From the NCBI GenBank assembly GCA_014874185.1, contig JACWAF010000007.1, forward strand, positions 59,165 through 123,164: a DNA stretch of 64,000 nt, read 5' to 3'. The stretch is from Nitrospirota bacterium. GTDB lineage: Bacteria; Nitrospirota; Thermodesulfovibrionia; Thermodesulfovibrionales; JdFR-88. Position 1 is the first letter of the stretch. Each line of letters begins with the position of its first letter. This document shows, in pieces, positions 48,535-57,415 of this stretch. Below the pieces are notes generated by a model, which saw only the letters and a list, made by a program, of their open reading frames with translations, was not told the origin of the DNA and made no database searches. The position numbers were made by a program, and so were the translations under genes.

Positions 48535-49137
48535 CTATTCCGGTCCCAGGAAGAAAGGAGATTCCATATATAAATCGGTCTGGAGTTTTTTGATATCGTC
48601 CCGGGATTTCTGAAGGTCCGCGGGCGGCGTATATGGGTTTCTGAGGGCCTCGAAGTAATCGAATCTTTTTATGTAAAGCTCTCTCCTCTGGTCTTTCGTG
48701 TCGTCCAGGAATTTCTGTATTCCGGGGTCCGCCAGATACTGTCTCATTGCCGGGCTCACCTCGCCCATTCCCATCCCCGGGGGAACGCCTCCGGCGATAA
48801 TCGCCATCATGTTGCGGCGCATCATCATCTGCCGCTCTCTGCCCTGCATCATGCCGCCTGCCATCATGCCGGGCGCGCCCATGCCGCCGCCCATGTTCTG
48901 CATCATCATGCCCATGCCGCCGCCTATTATTCGCTGCTGCTGGCATAAACAGCCCTGCGCACAGCAGCAGGGTGCAATTTGCTGGCCCATGCCCATACCC
49001 GTTTTATTGCAGGCGCAGGGGGGCATGGCCTGGGCGTTTGAAATACAGGGTGCGGGCTGCCGGGCCGTATCCTGCGCCCAGGCGGCCCCCGCAATAAGTA
49101 CAAATATGATTGCAAAAAGCGTAATGGATCTCTTCAT
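48535..49137 (-). CDS. Secreted Met- and Cys-rich protein, probable metal binder
   Basis: 200 aa. Signal peptide 1-21 (cut after AWA). The mature N-terminal third is cysteine-rich (PPCACNK, APCCCAQGCLC). It is followed by a Gly/Met tract with many MGMMMQNMGGG-type repeats (about 70-125). The C-terminal part (about 125-200) is helical and charged, somewhat like CpxP/Spy-type periplasmic proteins. Met and Cys clusters are the usual ligands for Cu(I). A GGAGGG precedes the ATG. It follows the CopZ-like gene by 15 bp. No exact family is recognised; a periplasmic copper buffer is the best inference. Confidence 0.6.
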   Translation of the reverse strand: MKRSITLFAIIFVLIAGAAWAQDTARQPAPCISNAQAMPPCACNKTGMGMGQQIAPCCCAQGCLCQQQRIIGGGMGMMMQNMGGGMGAPGMMAGGMMQGRERQMMMRRNMMAIIAGGVPPGMGMGEVSPAMRQYLADPGIQKFLDDTKDQRRELYIKRFDYFEALRNPYTPPADLQKSRDDIKKLQTDLYMESPFFLGPE

Positions 49138-49152
49138 ATTGCCCTCCGGTTA

Positions 49153-49371
49153 TCAGATTTCAAGATCATGGCCCAGCTTCTGAAGGCTCTCTTTTGACAG
49201 TTTTATAAGCTCCTCTTTGCTGATCTTGTCTTTATCGTAATCTATCACGATCTTATCTTCTTCGGCCCTGACGGAGTCTATCCCCTTCATATGGCCCAGA
49301 AACCTGCCCAGGGCCATCGAGCAGGAGGCGCAAAGCTCCCGCGGCATTTTGATCTCGAACTTTTCCGGCAT
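49153..49371 (-). CDS. CopZ-like HMA-domain protein
   Basis: 72 aa. A ferredoxin-like heavy-metal-associated fold is suggested by LCASCSMALGRFLGHM (metal-binding Cys-x-x-Cys), the VRAEEDKIVIDYD strands and a terminal helix. Usual HMA proteins have MxCxxC, and here the Met is replaced by Leu, so metal affinity may differ. It probably hands Cu(I) to CopA, encoded 1.6 kb away on the same strand. It lies between the RNase Z-like gene (17-bp gap) and the Met/Cys-rich gene. Confidence 0.75.
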   Translation of the reverse strand: MPEKFEIKMPRELCASCSMALGRFLGHMKGIDSVRAEEDKIVIDYDKDKISKEELIKLSKESLQKLGHDLEI

Positions 49372-49388
49372 ATTTAAGATTGTACCAG

Positions 49389-50405
49389 CTATGTCTGGAA
49401 AGGCAAAGGGGAAAGCGGCCTTGCAAACTGGACAGGCCCGTCGAAGGCCGATTCGGCCTCCCTCAGAAGGACCTCGCGGTTTTCCCGGTACTTGGGGGAG
49501 CAGTGGGTAAGCACAAGCCTTGACACGTGCGCGTTCCTGGCGATAAGGCCGGAGAGCCTGGCCGTCATGTGGTTGCGCTCCCTGGCGCGGTCAAGGTCGT
49601 CGTGGAGGAAATAGGCCTCCATGTACAGGGTGTGCGCCCCGTCGGCGATGGAGATGGCGCGTTCAATATTCTTCTCAGCAGGGGAGGCGTCCATTACATA
49701 GGCTATCTTCTGGCCGGGGGTGATCATGGCGATCCGGTCGGCCAGGAACCCGAGGGTAAAGTCCCTCTCCTGCACATGGATTACCGTTTCGTCATGCTCG
49801 GACGCCCTCAGGGCGCGCTTGAAATCCGTGAGCCAGGAGCCCACCTCAAGCCCCAGCCCTTCGACTGCGGATTTGTCTATGTTGATGTGGAAGTCCTCTT
49901 CCATGCTGTAGGCGATGCACTCTATATCATGCTCCAGCACGGCGGTATTCACGCTGAAACAGGCGTTTTTCAAAGCAATCCCTTTATATTCAAGTCCTTC
50001 CCGCTCCTTAGGGGCGAAGCGGTCCGATGCATGGAAGCTCACGTGCCTTATTCCCTTTTCCGAGATGCCGAAGACCTCTATCTTCATGGGGTAGTCCTTT
50101 ATCAGGTTCCAGGCATAGCCGTTCAACTTACCCTGGACGCATTCCACGATCTGAGGGGGGCCGTAGACGTTCAGCACGGCGTCTCTGCCAAGGAGCATCC
50201 GCATGATATGGTCGAACCCTATGAAGTGGTCTATATGGGTATGGGTTACAAAAATGTCTGATATCTTGTGGATATCGCCCGGGGAAAGGGGGTAGACCAT
50301 CCCCGAATCGAAGAGGATCGCCCGCTTCTCCCTTTGAAGCCTCACGAAGAGGCAGGGGTCGTCAAAAGGGCCGCTTACCGGCCTGTGCATGAACGTAGGT
50401 TTCAT
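49389..50405 (-). CDS. RNase Z-like metallo-beta-lactamase-fold hydrolase
   Basis: About 338 aa. The signature THTHIDHFIG gives the double-zinc His/Asp motif HxHxDH, and the C-terminal LTHCSPKY holds a further His. The layout resembles RNase Z and the arylsulfatase-like MBL group, but the exosite for tRNA is not evident. The frame extends to a TTG at 50447; the ATG at 50405 is preferred because AGGA lies eight bases upstream. It is divergent from galT and leads into the CopZ-like gene. Confidence 0.75.
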   Translation of the reverse strand: MKPTFMHRPVSGPFDDPCLFVRLQREKRAILFDSGMVYPLSPGDIHKISDIFVTHTHIDHFIGFDHIMRMLLGRDAVLNVYGPPQIVECVQGKLNGYAWNLIKDYPMKIEVFGISEKGIRHVSFHASDRFAPKEREGLEYKGIALKNACFSVNTAVLEHDIECIAYSMEEDFHINIDKSAVEGLGLEVGSWLTDFKRALRASEHDETVIHVQERDFTLGFLADRIAMITPGQKIAYVMDASPAEKNIERAISIADGAHTLYMEAYFLHDDLDRARERNHMTARLSGLIARNAHVSRLVLTHCSPKYRENREVLLREAESAFDGPVQFARPLSPLPFQT

Positions 50406-50413
50406 TATTTTCC

Positions 50414-50422
50414 TGTTATAAT
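50414..50422 (+). promoter_or_regulatory. Extended -10 promoter of the galT-glgA-kinase operon
   Basis: TGTTATAAT, about 50 nt before the GTG start; no clear -35 box. It overlaps the leader of the divergent RNase Z-like gene. Confidence 0.55.
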
Positions 50423-50473
50423 ATAACGATACTTCAAATCCTTTCAAAATACAGCATTTTTTGGAGGTAGACA

Positions 50474-51469
50474 GTGCCCGAATTGCGAAAGGACCCCATC
50501 CTGGGCAGGTGGGTTATCATCTCCGTAGAGCGGGGCAAAAGGCCAAAGGATTTTATCCCCATAGTCCATAAGAAGAAAGGTGGATTCTGCCCATTCTGCC
50601 CCGGAAACGAATATACCACCCCGCCGGAGATAATCGCCTTCAGACCCGACGGCTCGGAACCGAACAAGCCCGGATGGACGCTCAGGGTGATGCCCAACAA
50701 GTTCCCCGCCCTGGACCCGGTGGGCAGCCTCAGGAAAAGCGGCGAGGGCATGTTCGACCGGATGAACGGCGTGGGGGTACACGAGGTAATAGTGGAGAAC
50801 CCCGACCATTATCTCACCCTTTCCACCATGCCCGAAAAATCGGTGGAAGACGCCCTGTGGGCTTATTACCTCCGCCTTACGGAGCTTAAGAAGGACCCCC
50901 GGATAAAGTACGTCCTGGTCTTCAAGAACGAAGGGGACGCGGCCGGGGCCTCGCTGGAGCACAGCCACTCCCAGATAATAGGCCTCCCCATACTGCCCCG
51001 GACGGTAAAGGGCGAACTCCAGGGCGCAAGGAACCATTTCGAATTGAAGGAGCGCTGCATATTCTGCGACATAATCTACCAGGAGATGGCCGACGGCAAG
51101 CGGGTGGTCTATGAGAACGAAAACTATGTGGCCATAGCACCTTTCGCCCCGCGTTCCCCGTTCGAGACTTGGATACTGCCCAAGGCGCACCAGCCGGCAT
51201 TCGGCCCGGACGGCAAGAGCTTCAGGGGGCTTGCGCATATACTTCAGAGGATACTGAAGCAGTTCGACGCGGCCCTGGAAAGCCCGCCCTATAATTTTGT
51301 TGTGCATACGGCCCCTTTCAACGAGGAGCAGAGCGAGTACTATCACTGGCATATAGAAATGATGCCAAAGCTTACCAAGATAGCCGGCTTCGAGTGGGGG
51401 ACGGGTTTCTACATAAACCCCACGCCCCCGGAGGAGGCCGCAAAGTTCATGAGGGAACTCAAGGTATGA
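50474..51469 (+). CDS. galT: Galactose-1-phosphate uridylyltransferase-like protein
   Basis: 331 aa HIT-superfamily nucleotidyltransferase. GTG start with GGAGG upstream. Zinc ligands are Cys39 and Cys42 in GFCPFCPGNE, with a second pair in ERCIFCDII. The active-site motif is HSHSQI where the classical enzyme has HPHGQ, so the catalytic His is kept but the neighbours vary. Enzymes of this branch may use ADP-glucose or UDP-galactose. The overlap with glycogen synthase (ATGA) favours a role in glycogen or sugar-nucleotide metabolism rather than a Leloir operon, as no galK or galE is present. Confidence 0.85.
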   Translation: MPELRKDPILGRWVIISVERGKRPKDFIPIVHKKKGGFCPFCPGNEYTTPPEIIAFRPDGSEPNKPGWTLRVMPNKFPALDPVGSLRKSGEGMFDRMNGVGVHEVIVENPDHYLTLSTMPEKSVEDALWAYYLRLTELKKDPRIKYVLVFKNEGDAAGASLEHSHSQIIGLPILPRTVKGELQGARNHFELKERCIFCDIIYQEMADGKRVVYENENYVAIAPFAPRSPFETWILPKAHQPAFGPDGKSFRGLAHILQRILKQFDAALESPPYNFVVHTAPFNEEQSEYYHWHIEMMPKLTKIAGFEWGTGFYINPTPPEEAAKFMRELKV

Positions 51470-52893
51470 ACGTACTGATAGCTACCCCGGAAGCCATTCC
51501 CTACGCCAAGACCGGCGGGCTTGCAGACGTTGCGGGCACGCTTTTGGGGGAATTCCAGAGGCTTAAGCTGAGCGCGCGGCTTGTCATGCCTTATTACAGG
51601 CGCGTCAAAGAGGGTTTCAGTGCGGAGCCGCTGAACAAACCATTCCGGGTAAAGATCGGGGAAAAGGTTTACTCCGGAGGCCTGTACGGGTCAGGACCCG
51701 CCGTTTTCATTGAATGTGACGAACTCTTCGACCGGGAAGAGCTTTATGGCACCCCGGAGGGCGACTACCCGGACAACGCCCAGAGGTTCATCTTCTTTTC
51801 GAGGGCCGTGCTTGAAGCGGCAAAGGCCCTGGATTTCAAACCGGATGTCATCCACGTGCACGACTGGCAGGCCGGGCTTGTGCCGTTTTATTTGAAAACC
51901 CTTTATGAGGGCGATCCTTTCTTTGTGGATACAAAGAGCGTTATTACCATTCATAACCTTGGCTACCAGGGCATCTTCCCGAAAGAGGTCCTGGCCCTTG
52001 CCGGACTCGGGCCTGAATTTTTTACCCCCGAGACACTGGAATTTTACGGGAACGTGAACTTCCTCAAGGCCGGGCTCCTGGGCGCGGACAGGATAACCAC
52101 CGTGAGTCCCACTTACGCCAAAGAGATAATGACCCCGGAATACGGGTTCGGGCTGGACGGCCTGTTAAGGAAAAGGGCTGGTGCGGTCAGCGGCATCCTG
52201 AACGGGATAGACGTAAATTACTGGAACCCCCAGAAGGACACGGCCATACCGGCAAACTTCGGCGTGCGCGACCTCCGGGGAAAGCTGGAGTGCAGGAAGG
52301 CGCTGGTCAAGAAATGCGGTTTCGGGAACTCCAGGGCCCCGATGGCCTCCTTCATAGGAAGGCTTTCGGCCCAGAAGGGGCTGGACCTGCTGGCCGGGGC
52401 GGCGGAGGCCATGATAGCCTGGGGGATGAATCTTGTGATCCTCGGAAAAGGGGATGAATCCTACCAGGACGCAATGCTGGAGCTTGGAGAGGCGTATAAA
52501 GGGAAGGTGCACGTAACAATAGGCTTCGAGGACGAGTTCTCGCACCTGATCTATGCGGGCTCGGACATGTTTCTCATGCCGTCAATATACGAGCCGTGCG
52601 GGCTGGGGCAGATGATAGCCATGCGCTACGGCACGCCGCCCATCGCGAGGAAGACGGGGGGGCTCTCGGATACCGTGCTGGACTATTCGCCGGTGAAAGG
52701 CGGCTCCGGTTTCCTGTTTGAAAGCGCGGATGCGGACGGGCTCAGGCAGTGTGCAAGGGCCGCGCTGCTGGCCTGCTCGGAGCCGCGCCGGTGGGAGCAG
52801 CTGGTAAAGACCGGCATGCGCCTGGATCTCTCCTGGAAGGCATCGGCCAGGAAATATGTTGAGCTTTATGAAGAGGCCGCCGGAAGAAGCTGA
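51466..52893 (+). CDS. glgA: Glycogen (starch) synthase
   Basis: 475 aa GT5 glycosyltransferase that adds glucose from ADP-glucose to glycogen. The ATG at 51466 overlaps the galT stop and starts MNVLIATPEAIPYAKTGGLADV, whose KTGGLADV is the substrate-binding hallmark. The second domain has SFIGRLSAQKGLDLL and EPCGLGQMIAMRYGTPPI with its catalytic Glu. The frame is open upstream to 51394, but that lies inside galT. Its stop overlaps the kinase start (TGATG), an unusual coupling of storage metabolism with signalling. Confidence 0.94.
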   Translation: MNVLIATPEAIPYAKTGGLADVAGTLLGEFQRLKLSARLVMPYYRRVKEGFSAEPLNKPFRVKIGEKVYSGGLYGSGPAVFIECDELFDREELYGTPEGDYPDNAQRFIFFSRAVLEAAKALDFKPDVIHVHDWQAGLVPFYLKTLYEGDPFFVDTKSVITIHNLGYQGIFPKEVLALAGLGPEFFTPETLEFYGNVNFLKAGLLGADRITTVSPTYAKEIMTPEYGFGLDGLLRKRAGAVSGILNGIDVNYWNPQKDTAIPANFGVRDLRGKLECRKALVKKCGFGNSRAPMASFIGRLSAQKGLDLLAGAAEAMIAWGMNLVILGKGDESYQDAMLELGEAYKGKVHVTIGFEDEFSHLIYAGSDMFLMPSIYEPCGLGQMIAMRYGTPPIARKTGGLSDTVLDYSPVKGGSGFLFESADADGLRQCARAALLACSEPRRWEQLVKTGMRLDLSWKASARKYVELYEEAAGRS

Positions 52894-55800
52894 TGAGTCT
52901 TAGAAGAAAACTTGTCCTGTTCATGCTGGCCTTCCTTGCCACGGCGGCCCTGCTGGGGTTCGGGGCGTCTTATATCTTCCGCAGCCTGAACCGCAGCATC
53001 ACCTCCATAGACCGGGAGATAGGCTATAACCGTGAGTTCACCGAACTCCGTTCGGACGTGAGGCTCTTCTCGGACGCGGTGCGGGGATGGGCCCTGACTG
53101 GCCAGCCGAAATACAGGAAGGATTACCGGAACAGCCTGACAATGATATACGGCAAACTGGAGGACCTCCAGTCCATGGCCGGCCAGACCGGGGAGCTTCG
53201 GACGATAAGGGCCAGCTTTCAATCAATAAAGAAACTCTCCGACCGTATAATCGGCGCCAGCCCCGGCAACCCGGACGTTTTTGCGCTCCTGAGGCAGTTT
53301 GAGGAGCAGAAAGACGACCTCTTCCGGATACTGGACGGCATCTATGACCAGTCGATAACTTCCATTACCACCAGCGTCAACCTGGCGGGCAGGGTGAGGT
53401 CGAATACCTCGGCCTATCTCTTCCTGCTTGTATCATTTGCCTCTTTCACCTTCCTCTTCCTGGCCCTGTTCATGCGCAGGATGCTCAGTCAGCCGTTCGG
53501 GGAGATGCTTGCCGCCACCGGGAAGGTGGCCTCAGGCAACCGGGGCTACAGGATAAATTCCGGGAAAAAAGACGAGTTCGGGATAATCTCCCGCAGGTTC
53601 GACAGCATGGTGCAAAGCCTCGAGGAGATAGACCGCAATTATAAAAGCAAGCTGAAAGAGAAAGAGCTTCTGCTGGATGTGGCCCGCATCGTGGGCACCA
53701 CCCCAGACCTGAAAGAGGCCCTTGCCCAGGTGGTGAACACGATAGCCGAAAAGCTGGAAAAGGACGTCTGCTCGCTCCTCCTCTTGAAACCCGAACGGAA
53801 CGTCTTTTCCCTTGAGGCCACAAGCCGCAAGGATATCCCCCTGGCCGCCATGATAAAGGCGGACCTGCCGATATCCAGGATGGTCCTGGACACCCTGAAG
53901 CCGGTGCTGATAGAAGACACCAAGGCGCTGCCCGAAGGCTCGGATTTTTGCAATCTCTGCGAGTCGCTCCTGATAGCGCCCATATTAAGAGACAGCCAGT
54001 TGAAAGGGCTCCTCGTCCTGGGGAAGCAGAAGCCTGGCGGGTTCATTCCGGACGAGAAGGACACGGTAATGATACTGGCCCATACGATAGGCGTGGCGGT
54101 GAAAAACGCGGAGCTTTATACGACCGCTAAAAAGCAGCTCAGGCAGTTGAGCATTACCTACGACCTCAGCAAGGCCCTGACGTCCGTATACAAGCCTGAG
54201 GAGCTTTTGAAGACGATCTCCAGCGAGATAGCGAAGCTCACGGGCGCGCGCATCTGCGTCATAAGGCTTCTGGAAGAAGGCATCCTGAACGTGAAGTCCT
54301 CGTACGGCATCATAGAGGAGGCCGCGGAGGACATGGCGCTCCCGACAGGCGAAGGGATAGCCGGATGGGTGGCCAAGGAGGGCAGGTCCCTCTTCGTGGA
54401 GGACGTATCCAAGCTCCCGCCGGAGATGAAACCCAGGACGCTGAAGGTGAAATCAGCCATATGCGTGCCATTGAGGGTGGGGGAGCGCATAATCGGGACA
54501 CTTGGGCTATACGACAAAAAAGGCGAGGACGCGAACCCCATCCCCTTCGACCTGGACGACCTCAACATAGCCGAGGGGTTTGCCTCGATATCGGCCATCA
54601 CTATCGAAAAGGCGCGCATAGAGGAGGAGGAGAGGAGGCGCAGGCAGGAGGTATTCGAGGCCAAGAAGAGACTGGACCTCCTGTTCGAGACCGTCCAGGG
54701 CGGGATAATCTCCGTGGACAGGGACTATAAGATACTCTCGGCTAACCGCTATATTGAAAGATGGGTTGACATGCCGCTTGCCGAAATAATCGGCAGGGAC
54801 GCGAAGGACGTCTTCCATCCCAAAGGCGGCATATGCCCGCACTGTGCGGCGCGCTCCACCTTCGACACGGGGGACATAAACTCAATAACCCAGTCCAGCG
54901 GGCTGAATTACGCGGAATTGACGGCCTATCCGGTGAAGGAGCTGGACGGCAGCGTGAACGAGGCGGTGGTCTTCATTCAGGACATAACGGACAGGATACT
55001 CTACCAGGAAGAGATAATGGGCCTCTACCGTGAGGTGGCGCAGACAAAGGAGTACCTTGAGAGCCTTATTACAAACTCCGCCGATGGCATAATCACAACG
55101 GACATAAACGGCATTGTGATCTCCTGGAACAAGGCCGCCGAAGACATATTCGGATACACGGAGCCGGAGGCGGCAGGGAGATTCCTCCCGTTCGTGCCGG
55201 AGTTTCTCCTTGAACAGGAAAAGCAGTACATGGAGCGGATAAAGACCGGGGACATGATAAACACCGAGACGCTGAGGCTTACGAAAGGCGGGGAGCTTAT
55301 AGAGGTGAGTCTGTCGCTTTCGCCCATAAAGGACGCTGCCGGGGAGATAATCGGCATAAGCGGCATATCCAGGGACATCACCAAGAAGAAGCAGGTGGAG
55401 CGCGAGCTGATAAGAAGGAACCAGGAGCTGTCGAGGCTCTTCTTCATATCCAGCGCCATGAGGGGCACGCTGGAGCTGGAGAGGCTCTTGAGGATGATCC
55501 TCACCGCGGTCACCATGAGCGACGGGCTGGGGTTCAACCGCTCCATCCTCTTCCTTGTGGACGAGGAGCGGTACTCGCTGAGAGGGGCGATGGGTGTGGG
55601 CCCGGCCTCGGCGGAGGAGGCGGGGCGCATATGGGAGGGGCTTAGCCTGAACCAGAAGACCCTGCACGACGTCATCGGCGAGCTGGAGGGAAGCCCGCTC
55701 AAGAAGGAGTCCTTCTTCGACCGGCTGACGAAGGGGATCGAGATACCGCTTGCGCAGGAGACGGTCCTTACAAAAGCGGTGAATGAGAAAAAGACCTTCA

Positions 55801-57065
55801 ACGTGACGGATGTCCGGAAAGAGCCTTTTGCCGACACGGTGCTAATACAGCAGGTAGGCACGGCCGCGTATGCGGTGGTGCCGCTTGTCTCAAGGGACAA
55901 GGTAATAGGCGTGCTCTGGGTGGACAACCTCTTCAACAGACGCCCTATCGGGGAGGAGGACATGAGGTTCCTGAACGCCTTCTCCAACCAGATGGCCTCC
56001 GCGATAGAGAACGCCAGGTTCTTCGAGAAGATTTCCGTTGCCGAGGCGGAGCTTGAGAACATATTCCGCTCGATATCGGACATGGTGTATCTCACGGACA
56101 ACGACTTCAACATAAAGAAAGTCAACGAGGCCGTGCTGAGGAGGGTGGGGAAACCCCTGGAAGAGGTGGTCGGTAAGAAGTGCTACCAGATATTCCACGG
56201 GACGGATGAGCCGCTTCCGGCCTGCCCGCACCTGAGGACGTTTCAGACAAAGGTGGCCAATATCGAGGAGTACGACGACCCGTTCCTGGACGGCACGTTC
56301 CTGTCATCCACGTCGCCCCTCTTCGATGCGGAGGGCAATTTCCTGGGCGTGGTGCACGTGGTGAGGGACATTACGGAGATGAAAGAGCTGAGGGTAAGGC
56401 TGCAGACCGCCGAGAGGATGGCGGCCCTTGGAGAAGTGGCGGCCAAGGTGGCCCACGAGATAAGAAACCCGCTTGTCTCAGTGGGGGGGTTTGCGAAGAG
56501 GCTGGAAAAGAAGCTTGACGGGAACCTTAAAGATTATGCGGGCATCATAGCCGAGGAAGTGGACAGGCTGGAGCAGATACTAAAGGAGATACTGGGTTTT
56601 GTGAAGGAGGTCAGGATATCCAAGCAGACGACCCCGCTGGACGAACTGGTCTCGAATATAGGCAACCTGCTGGAGTCCGAAATAGCAGCCAGGGGAAACA
56701 AGCTGGTCAGGGAGGCCGAACCCATAAACGTCTACATAGACCCCAACAGGATGAAAGAGGCCATATTCAACGTGATTACAAACGCGAACCAGGCCACTGG
56801 CCATGGTGCGATACACGTGAGGGTTTACCACAAGGACTCGGAAGCGGTCGTCTCCGTCCGGGACAACGGCTGCGGCATAAAAAAGGAAGACATCCCCAGG
56901 ATATTCGACCCGTTTTTCACCACGCGGCCCACCGGGACGGGACTGGGGCTTGCAATAGCAAAAAGGATTGTGGAGGAGCACGGAGGCCGCATAACGGTCT
57001 CCAGCAAATGGCCGGACGGAGGGACCGTGTTCAAGATATATCTGCCGCTAAGAAAGGAGGGATAG
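52893..57065 (+). CDS. Large multi-GAF/PAS sensor histidine kinase
   Basis: 1390 aa. Two membrane segments (about 5-27 and 172-194) enclose a periplasmic helical sensor. A HAMP domain follows (about 196-248). Then come GAF (260-408), GAF (418-576), PAS with a CPHC motif (593-702), PAS (720-834), a GAF-like region (846-1046), and PAS with a second Cys-containing loop (PACPHLRT, 1049-1164). The HisKA helix has phosphoacceptor His1188 in VAHEIRNPL, and the HATPase ends the protein (about 1283-1389; NVITNANQA, DNGCGI, TGTGLGLAI). It starts inside the glgA stop and is followed at once by a receiver gene, its likely partner. Confidence 0.92.
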   Translation: MSLRRKLVLFMLAFLATAALLGFGASYIFRSLNRSITSIDREIGYNREFTELRSDVRLFSDAVRGWALTGQPKYRKDYRNSLTMIYGKLEDLQSMAGQTGELRTIRASFQSIKKLSDRIIGASPGNPDVFALLRQFEEQKDDLFRILDGIYDQSITSITTSVNLAGRVRSNTSAYLFLLVSFASFTFLFLALFMRRMLSQPFGEMLAATGKVASGNRGYRINSGKKDEFGIISRRFDSMVQSLEEIDRNYKSKLKEKELLLDVARIVGTTPDLKEALAQVVNTIAEKLEKDVCSLLLLKPERNVFSLEATSRKDIPLAAMIKADLPISRMVLDTLKPVLIEDTKALPEGSDFCNLCESLLIAPILRDSQLKGLLVLGKQKPGGFIPDEKDTVMILAHTIGVAVKNAELYTTAKKQLRQLSITYDLSKALTSVYKPEELLKTISSEIAKLTGARICVIRLLEEGILNVKSSYGIIEEAAEDMALPTGEGIAGWVAKEGRSLFVEDVSKLPPEMKPRTLKVKSAICVPLRVGERIIGTLGLYDKKGEDANPIPFDLDDLNIAEGFASISAITIEKARIEEEERRRRQEVFEAKKRLDLLFETVQGGIISVDRDYKILSANRYIERWVDMPLAEIIGRDAKDVFHPKGGICPHCAARSTFDTGDINSITQSSGLNYAELTAYPVKELDGSVNEAVVFIQDITDRILYQEEIMGLYREVAQTKEYLESLITNSADGIITTDINGIVISWNKAAEDIFGYTEPEAAGRFLPFVPEFLLEQEKQYMERIKTGDMINTETLRLTKGGELIEVSLSLSPIKDAAGEIIGISGISRDITKKKQVERELIRRNQELSRLFFISSAMRGTLELERLLRMILTAVTMSDGLGFNRSILFLVDEERYSLRGAMGVGPASAEEAGRIWEGLSLNQKTLHDVIGELEGSPLKKESFFDRLTKGIEIPLAQETVLTKAVNEKKTFNVTDVRKEPFADTVLIQQVGTAAYAVVPLVSRDKVIGVLWVDNLFNRRPIGEEDMRFLNAFSNQMASAIENARFFEKISVAEAELENIFRSISDMVYLTDNDFNIKKVNEAVLRRVGKPLEEVVGKKCYQIFHGTDEPLPACPHLRTFQTKVANIEEYDDPFLDGTFLSSTSPLFDAEGNFLGVVHVVRDITEMKELRVRLQTAERMAALGEVAAKVAHEIRNPLVSVGGFAKRLEKKLDGNLKDYAGIIAEEVDRLEQILKEILGFVKEVRISKQTTPLDELVSNIGNLLESEIAARGNKLVREAEPINVYIDPNRMKEAIFNVITNANQATGHGAIHVRVYHKDSEAVVSVRDNGCGIKKEDIPRIFDPFFTTRPTGTGLGLAIAKRIVEEHGGRITVSSKWPDGGTVFKIYLPLRKEG

Positions 57066-57067
57066 GG

Positions 57068-57415
57068 GTGAAAATACTGGTTGTGGACGACGACGAACAC
57101 ATCTTAAGGTTATACAAGGAAGAGCTTGAGGACGAGGGCTACCAGGTGGTCATGGCGCAGACCGGGGCCAGGGGGCTCGAACTCTTCGAGAGGGAAAACC
57201 CTGACCTTGTGACCCTGGACATACTTATACCGGACATGGACGGGATAACGCTCCTGAGGCGCATGAAAGAGCTGAAGCCCAGGGTGCCTATAATCATGTC
57301 CACGGCATACGACTACAGGGACGACTTCGCCGTCTGGGCGTCGGAGGCTTACATTGTGAAGTCCGCCGATCTCACTGAACTGAAAAGCATGATAAAGAAG
57401 CTGCTGAACAAATGA
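57068..57415 (+). CDS. Single-domain response regulator
   Basis: 115 aa receiver. The GTG at 57068 is chosen, with AAGGAGG upstream and 2 bp after the kinase stop; the longer frame from 57008 lies within the kinase. Phosphoacceptor Asp51 in LVTLDILIPDMDG, the DDD acidic triad, the Thr of IMSTAYDY and the Lys in YIVKSADL are present. No DNA-binding or enzymatic output domain, so it may act like Spo0F or CheY. The stop overlaps the RlmD-like start (ATGA). Confidence 0.9.
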   Translation: MKILVVDDDEHILRLYKEELEDEGYQVVMAQTGARGLELFERENPDLVTLDILIPDMDGITLLRRMKELKPRVPIIMSTAYDYRDDFAVWASEAYIVKSADLTELKSMIKKLLNK

